64,000 nucleotides of DNA from Jiangella aurantiaca. GTDB taxonomy: Bacteria > Actinomycetota > Actinomycetes > Jiangellales > Jiangellaceae. The stretch covers positions 36,853 to 100,852 of the forward strand of contig NZ_SMLB01000019.1 of the NCBI RefSeq assembly GCF_004349105.1. The letters run 5' to 3'. Below the pieces are notes generated by a model. It worked only from the letters and a program-made list of their open reading frames with translations. It made no database searches and was not told where the DNA came from. The position numbers and the translations under genes were made by a program. Numbering within the stretch: the stretch's first letter is position 1; each line of letters begins with the position of its first letter. Shown here in pieces: positions 60,934 to 64,000 of this stretch.

Positions 60934-62511
60934 ATGGACGTGTCGCAGTGGTCCGCTCAGTACCTCGCGGAGTTCGCAGCTGCGATCTCCATCGCCGGCA
61001 GCGAGGCAACGGCCGCGCGGATATCCGTCGAGAGAGCGGCCGAGGCACTCGACGCGGACGTGGCGGCCATCGTCAGCGGGGACGATCTCGTCGCCGCGGT
61101 CGGGTACGCGCAAGGTGACGTGCCCGTCGCCGAGCTCGCTCGGGTGCAGCCCGGCGCTGCGGAGACCCAGCTCGTCGTTCCAGGGGTCGGCGTGTGCATG
61201 ACGGCGACGGCGACGCTCGAGTATCCAATCGGTGCGACGCTGCTCGTCGCCAGGACCGATGCCCTGACGCGTCAGGAGACGGGCCTGCTTCACGGGATGG
61301 CACGCGTCGCGTCGACGACCATGAGAATGCGGCGTGTCCTCGCCGATGAACGTGCGACGCGCGAGGAACTCGAGCGACTGGCTCGCGAGCAGGCAGCATT
61401 GCGTCATGTGGCCACCCTGGTTGCTCGTGGGGTGCCACCGACAGGAGTCTTCGCTGTCGTCGCCGAGGAGGTCGGCCGGTTGTTCGCCGCCGATGCGACC
61501 AGCGTCGTCCGGTTCGACGCCGACGGCGCCGCCACGTGGGTCGGCTCATGGAGCGCCACGGGACAGCGATCCCGGGTGGGGCTCCGGAGGGCTCTTGTCG
61601 GTCAGCACGTGACCACCATCGTCTTCCAGACCGGGCGTCCGGCACGCCTGGACGGGCGACCGACCGGCGACTCCGTCGCTACCACGGACGACACTCATGA
61701 CATCAGCTTGCTGTCCGTGGTCGGCGCGCCGATCACCGTCGAGCGACGCCTTTGGGGGTCCTTGCAGGTGGCGAGTTCACGGGAGACCGGTCTGCCTTCG
61801 GGTACCGAGGAGCGTCTCTCGGCATTCGCCGAACTCGTGGCGGCCGCGATCGCGAACGCCGAGGCACGTGCCGAGCTGACCGCGTCGCGGGCACGCATCG
61901 TCGCCACTGCTGACGAAACCAGGCGCAGAATCGAGCGCGACCTCCATGACGGCGCCCAGCAACGGCTGGTCACGCTCGCGCTGCAGCTGCGCGCGTTACA
62001 GGAGACGGTGCCGCCTGAGCTCGGTGAGCTGGCCGCCGAACTCGACGCGCTGGCCGCAGGTCTGACGAATGCGCTCGACGAGCTCCGCGAGTTCGCCCGC
62101 GGCATCCACCCAGCGCTCCTCACCGAGAGCGGTCTGGGACCTGCGGTGAGGATGCTGACCCGACGCTGCCCGATGGTGGTGCACCTCGACCTGCGTCTGG
62201 AGGGCCGCCCGCGGGGGCCGGTGGAGGTAGCGGCGTACTACGTCGTCTCGGAGGCGCTCGCCAATGCGGTCAAGTACGCGAACGCGACCACCGTTGCCGT
62301 CGACGTCGAGACGGCCGATGAATACCTGCGCGTATCCGTCCGCGACGACGGCGTCGGAGGTGCCGATGCCACGTCCGGATCGGGCCTCCTCGGTCTCAGG
62401 GACCGGGTCGAGGCGCTCGGGGGCCGCCTCGTCGTCGAGAGCCCACGCGGCGCCGGCACATCGGTGCGGGCCGAGCTCCCACTCACCGATGGCATCATGG
62501 CCGCCGACTGA
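60934..62511 (+). CDS. GAF-domain sensor histidine kinase, NarL/HisKA_3 type
   Basis: A 525-residue cytoplasmic kinase. A first sensor region (about 1-130), a short coiled coil ([20 protein letters not shown]), and a GAF domain (about 155-310) precede HisKA_3 with phospho-acceptor His338 in [17 protein letters not shown], then HATPase_c with [19 protein letters not shown] and [19 protein letters not shown] 60934 nearly overlaps the FIST stop. No NarL-type response regulator is adjacent, so the partner must lie elsewhere. Its last 17 bp overlap the convergent ECF-like gene. Confidence 0.9.
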   Translation: MDVSQWSAQYLAEFAAAISIAGSEATAARISVERAAEALDADVAAIVSGDDLVAAVGYAQGDVPVAELARVQPGAAETQLVVPGVGVCMTATATLEYPIGATLLVARTDALTRQETGLLHGMARVASTTMRMRRVLADERATREELERLAREQAALRHVATLVARGVPPTGVFAVVAEEVGRLFAADATSVVRFDADGAATWVGSWSATGQRSRVGLRRALVGQHVTTIVFQTGRPARLDGRPTGDSVATTDDTHDISLLSVVGAPITVERRLWGSLQVASSRETGLPSGTEERLSAFAELVAAAIANAEARAELTASRARIVATADETRRRIERDLHDGAQQRLVTLALQLRALQETVPPELGELAAELDALAAGLTNALDELREFARGIHPALLTESGLGPAVRMLTRRCPMVVHLDLRLEGRPRGPVEVAAYYVVSEALANAVKYANATTVAVDVETADEYLRVSVRDDGVGGADATSGSGLLGLRDRVEALGGRLVVESPRGAGTSVRAELPLTDGIMAAD

Positions 62512-63010
62512 CCGCAGTCGTCAGGCGGCGGAGCAGCAACATCCGTGCGGCTCGCAACACCGCCGGTAACGCATTCGGCGGCACGCGCAGGATCTGCGCG
62601 AGCTGTGCCCGCGGTACGCGTTCGTGATCGGCCAGCCAGATCGGCAGCCGCAAGCCAGGCGGCAGAGCCGCTACCGCCGCGCTGACGTGATCCGGGGTCG
62701 GCGAGTCCACCAGCCGCATCGTCGTGGGATCGACCGCGGCGGCTGCCTCGGCGGCCCCCTGGAACACCCACCCGGACACGTCGACCACCGCTTGCAGCAG
62801 CCGAGTTCGCAAGCCGTGGGTCGCCCGAGTGCGGAACCGATCCGTCGCAAGCCAGTAGCCGCGCAGCGCGAGGTCTTCGGCGGCACCGCGATCGCCGGTG
62901 AGGATCAGCGCCGTCGAATAGACGCAGGGCAGCAGAGTGAGCGCCTGCCGCTCGAACGCGTCACCGGTCGCGGTGACGCCCGAATCCTCGGGTCTGCACC
63001 GAGCACTCAT
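62495..63010 (-). CDS. Degenerate ECF sigma-factor-like protein
   Basis: ATG 63010 with GGAAGGAG gives 171 residues. A region-2-like stretch ([41 protein letters not shown]) and a region-4-like HTH ([38 protein letters not shown]) keep the two-part ECF layout, but the usual conserved region 2 residues (VQETF-type and W/R of 2.4) are largely lost. It could be a divergent sigma factor or a sigma-derived regulator. No anti-sigma gene is adjacent. It is convergent with the kinase gene and overlaps it by 17 bp. Confidence 0.65.
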   Translation of the reverse strand: MSARCRPEDSGVTATGDAFERQALTLLPCVYSTALILTGDRGAAEDLALRGYWLATDRFRTRATHGLRTRLLQAVVDVSGWVFQGAAEAAAAVDPTTMRLVDSPTPDHVSAAVAALPPGLRLPIWLADHERVPRAQLAQILRVPPNALPAVLRAARMLLLRRLTTAVSRRP

Positions 63011-63476
63011 GCCGGCCGCTCCTTCCCCGCCGCACTGGCGAACGAACGCCATGGCGCTGCTTGCATGATCGGGCCCGGCGACCCGCGGTGTCGTCCTGGC
63101 AGACCCCCGATCCGTCTACCTGCTAGCTGGAATCATCAGACTGCTGCTGGCCACGGGTGGAGATGGCTGCTGACGGCGATGTCACGCCGCCGTCCCTTCA
63201 CGAGGATGTCGGGTAGCTGTAGTCCGGGTGCCCACTGGAGGCCGGTGATGAGCAGTTCGAGCGCGACCGAACCCGCGGTTGTCGAAGTTTTCGCGGCCGC
63301 GAGTTCGCTCGATTCGATGCCTGTGCTTCCCGGGCGCGCGGAGCACCCCGAGAACGTCGTGGCGCTGGGCCGGAGGCCGGAACCCCCAAGGGCTGACCCC
63401 TGGCTTCACGATACTCGCGTGCAAGCGTCGACCCGGACTCGCTCCGGCGACCACCGACCTGGTGTGGCGCGCGGAA
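63011..63476. other. Spacer without a supported gene
   Basis: Open frames cross this region on both strands, but none has a Shine-Dalgarno, a recognisable domain or consistent codon bias. It holds the upstream region of the ECF-like gene. A frame continuous with the small protein at 63477 extends back to an ATG near 63249, so that gene could start earlier. Confidence 0.35.
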
Positions 63477-63709
63477 TGGACCCGAACCCGTCCCCGCTGC
63501 TGCGATCCCACTCGACCGATCCACATACGCCCGCCACCGTCCATGGCCTGCACCACAACGGCCTGCTGCGGGTCCACCTGACCGACATCGGCGGGGCGAT
63601 CGACGAGTACGAGCTGACCGTGGAGCACGCCCTGCACCTGGCGCAACGGCTTCGGGACGCTGCGACCGCGATGCAGGCGTTCGCGGCCACTCGACCACAC
63701 GCGAGATGA
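63477..63709 (+). CDS. Small hypothetical protein, about 77 aa
   Basis: The C-terminal part HHNGLLRVHLTDIGGAID, then YELTVEHALHLAQRLRDAAT, looks like a genuine fold: a beta strand followed by an ELT-x-E-A-x2-LA-x2-LR helix common in short actinobacterial proteins. The start is uncertain: ATG 63477 lacks a good Shine-Dalgarno and the frame is open further upstream. The function is unknown. Confidence 0.4.
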
Positions 63710-63755
63710 CCGCGGCAGGCGGGAGGATCGCGGGCCGGCAGGGGTGCGGCAGGGT

Positions 63756-64000
63756 TCAGTGGAGCTCGTTGCGGCGCCAGAGCGCGGCGGCGCGTTCGAG
63801 CTCCTCTGCCATGCGCAGATTGCCTTTCGCCAGCCGGGTCTGCCGCTGGCCGTCCTCGTGCGGGAGGTCGTCCGCGGCGTGGGCCCGGCCGGCGGCGACG
63901 ACCCGGCAGAACGCGGCCGCCCGTTCCAGCGCCACCGCGAAGTCGCCGGTGAACGCGCTGGTCAGGACCGCGTCGCCGAGAGCGGCGACCTCGTCGGGGC
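63756..64000 (-). CDS. Hypothetical protein, C-terminal fragment (5' end outside window)
   Basis: The minus-strand frame from the right edge to TGA at 63756-63758 encodes about 80 residues, including VAALGDAVLTSAFTGDF, GRAHAADDLPHEDGQRQT and MAEELERAAALWRRNELH. The composition is helical and charged, and third positions are G/C-biased as in the neighbours. No family is recognised. Confidence 0.55.
   Translation of the reverse strand, partial: PDEVAALGDAVLTSAFTGDFAVALERAAAFCRVVAAGRAHAADDLPHEDGQRQTRLAKGNLRMAEELERAAALWRRNELH

Noticed and set aside
60355..62511. A 718-codon FIST-kinase fusion
   Set aside because: The N-terminal part is an out-of-frame reading of the FIST gene; ATG 60934 directly after the FIST stop gives a complete kinase.

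Overview
The window is GC-rich throughout, with strong G/C bias at third codon positions, frequent GTG starts, an IdeR/DmdR-type iron box and actinobacterial family types (ABATE/CGNR regulator, FIST plus NarL-type kinase, large secreted S8 peptidases). It is chromosomal DNA of a soil-type actinomycete. Jiangellaceae or a relative is my guess, not something the sequence proves. I see no insertion sequence, phage gene or CRISPR array.

1-22.9 kb: one open frame on the minus strand starts at 19874 and runs off the left edge without a stop, giving more than 6,620 codons. It encodes an exported giant surface protein: signal peptide, CSLREA-type motif, parallel beta-helix, three NosD-like beta-helix modules, three DNRLRE modules and about 37 Ig-like repeats. 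Upstream lie an OmpR-type response regulator (same strand), a divergent HAMP histidine kinase and a single-domain receiver protein. A 3'-half tRNA remnant sits at 22.85 kb.

22.9-32.3 kb: folE and a DoxX-like gene overlap and are divergent from a Cys-containing HTH regulator, with operator-like repeats between them. Then come a secreted GH3 (NagZ-like) enzyme with a coupled leader ORF, tRNA-Lys(TTT), a GH92 glycosidase, a GT4 glycosyltransferase and an FAD-linked oxidoreductase.

32.3-42.3 kb: two tandem paralogous secreted subtilases of about 1,270-1,290 aa, then a TetR regulator overlapping an Fsr-like MFS exporter. Long near-perfect hairpins lie in the spacers.

42.3-51.2 kb: a minus-strand run MFS exporter / PCD-VOC fusion / arginase-like / PHP protein / lipoprotein hydrolase, facing a CGNR regulator; then an alpha/beta hydrolase, a zinc carboxypeptidase and a DUF4190-like membrane protein.

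51.2-59.7 kb: an iron-box-controlled siderophore operon in exactly the rhbABCDEF order of rhizobactin 1021: diaminobutyrate aminotransferase, diaminobutyrate decarboxylase, IucA/C synthetase, GNAT acyltransferase, N-monooxygenase, IucA/C synthetase. It predicts a schizokinen-like citrate-hydroxamate. Two of its junctions carry the same 118-bp repeat. Each copy encodes the last 37 residues of the upstream protein and, in another frame, the Shine-Dalgarno and start codon of the next gene. The start codon lies in one arm of an inverted repeat whose arms co-vary between copies. I consider this the most novel item here.

59.7-64 kb: a FIST sensor protein and a GAF/HisKA_3 kinase in one unit, a convergent degenerate ECF-like gene, a small hypothetical gene and a truncated gene at the right edge.
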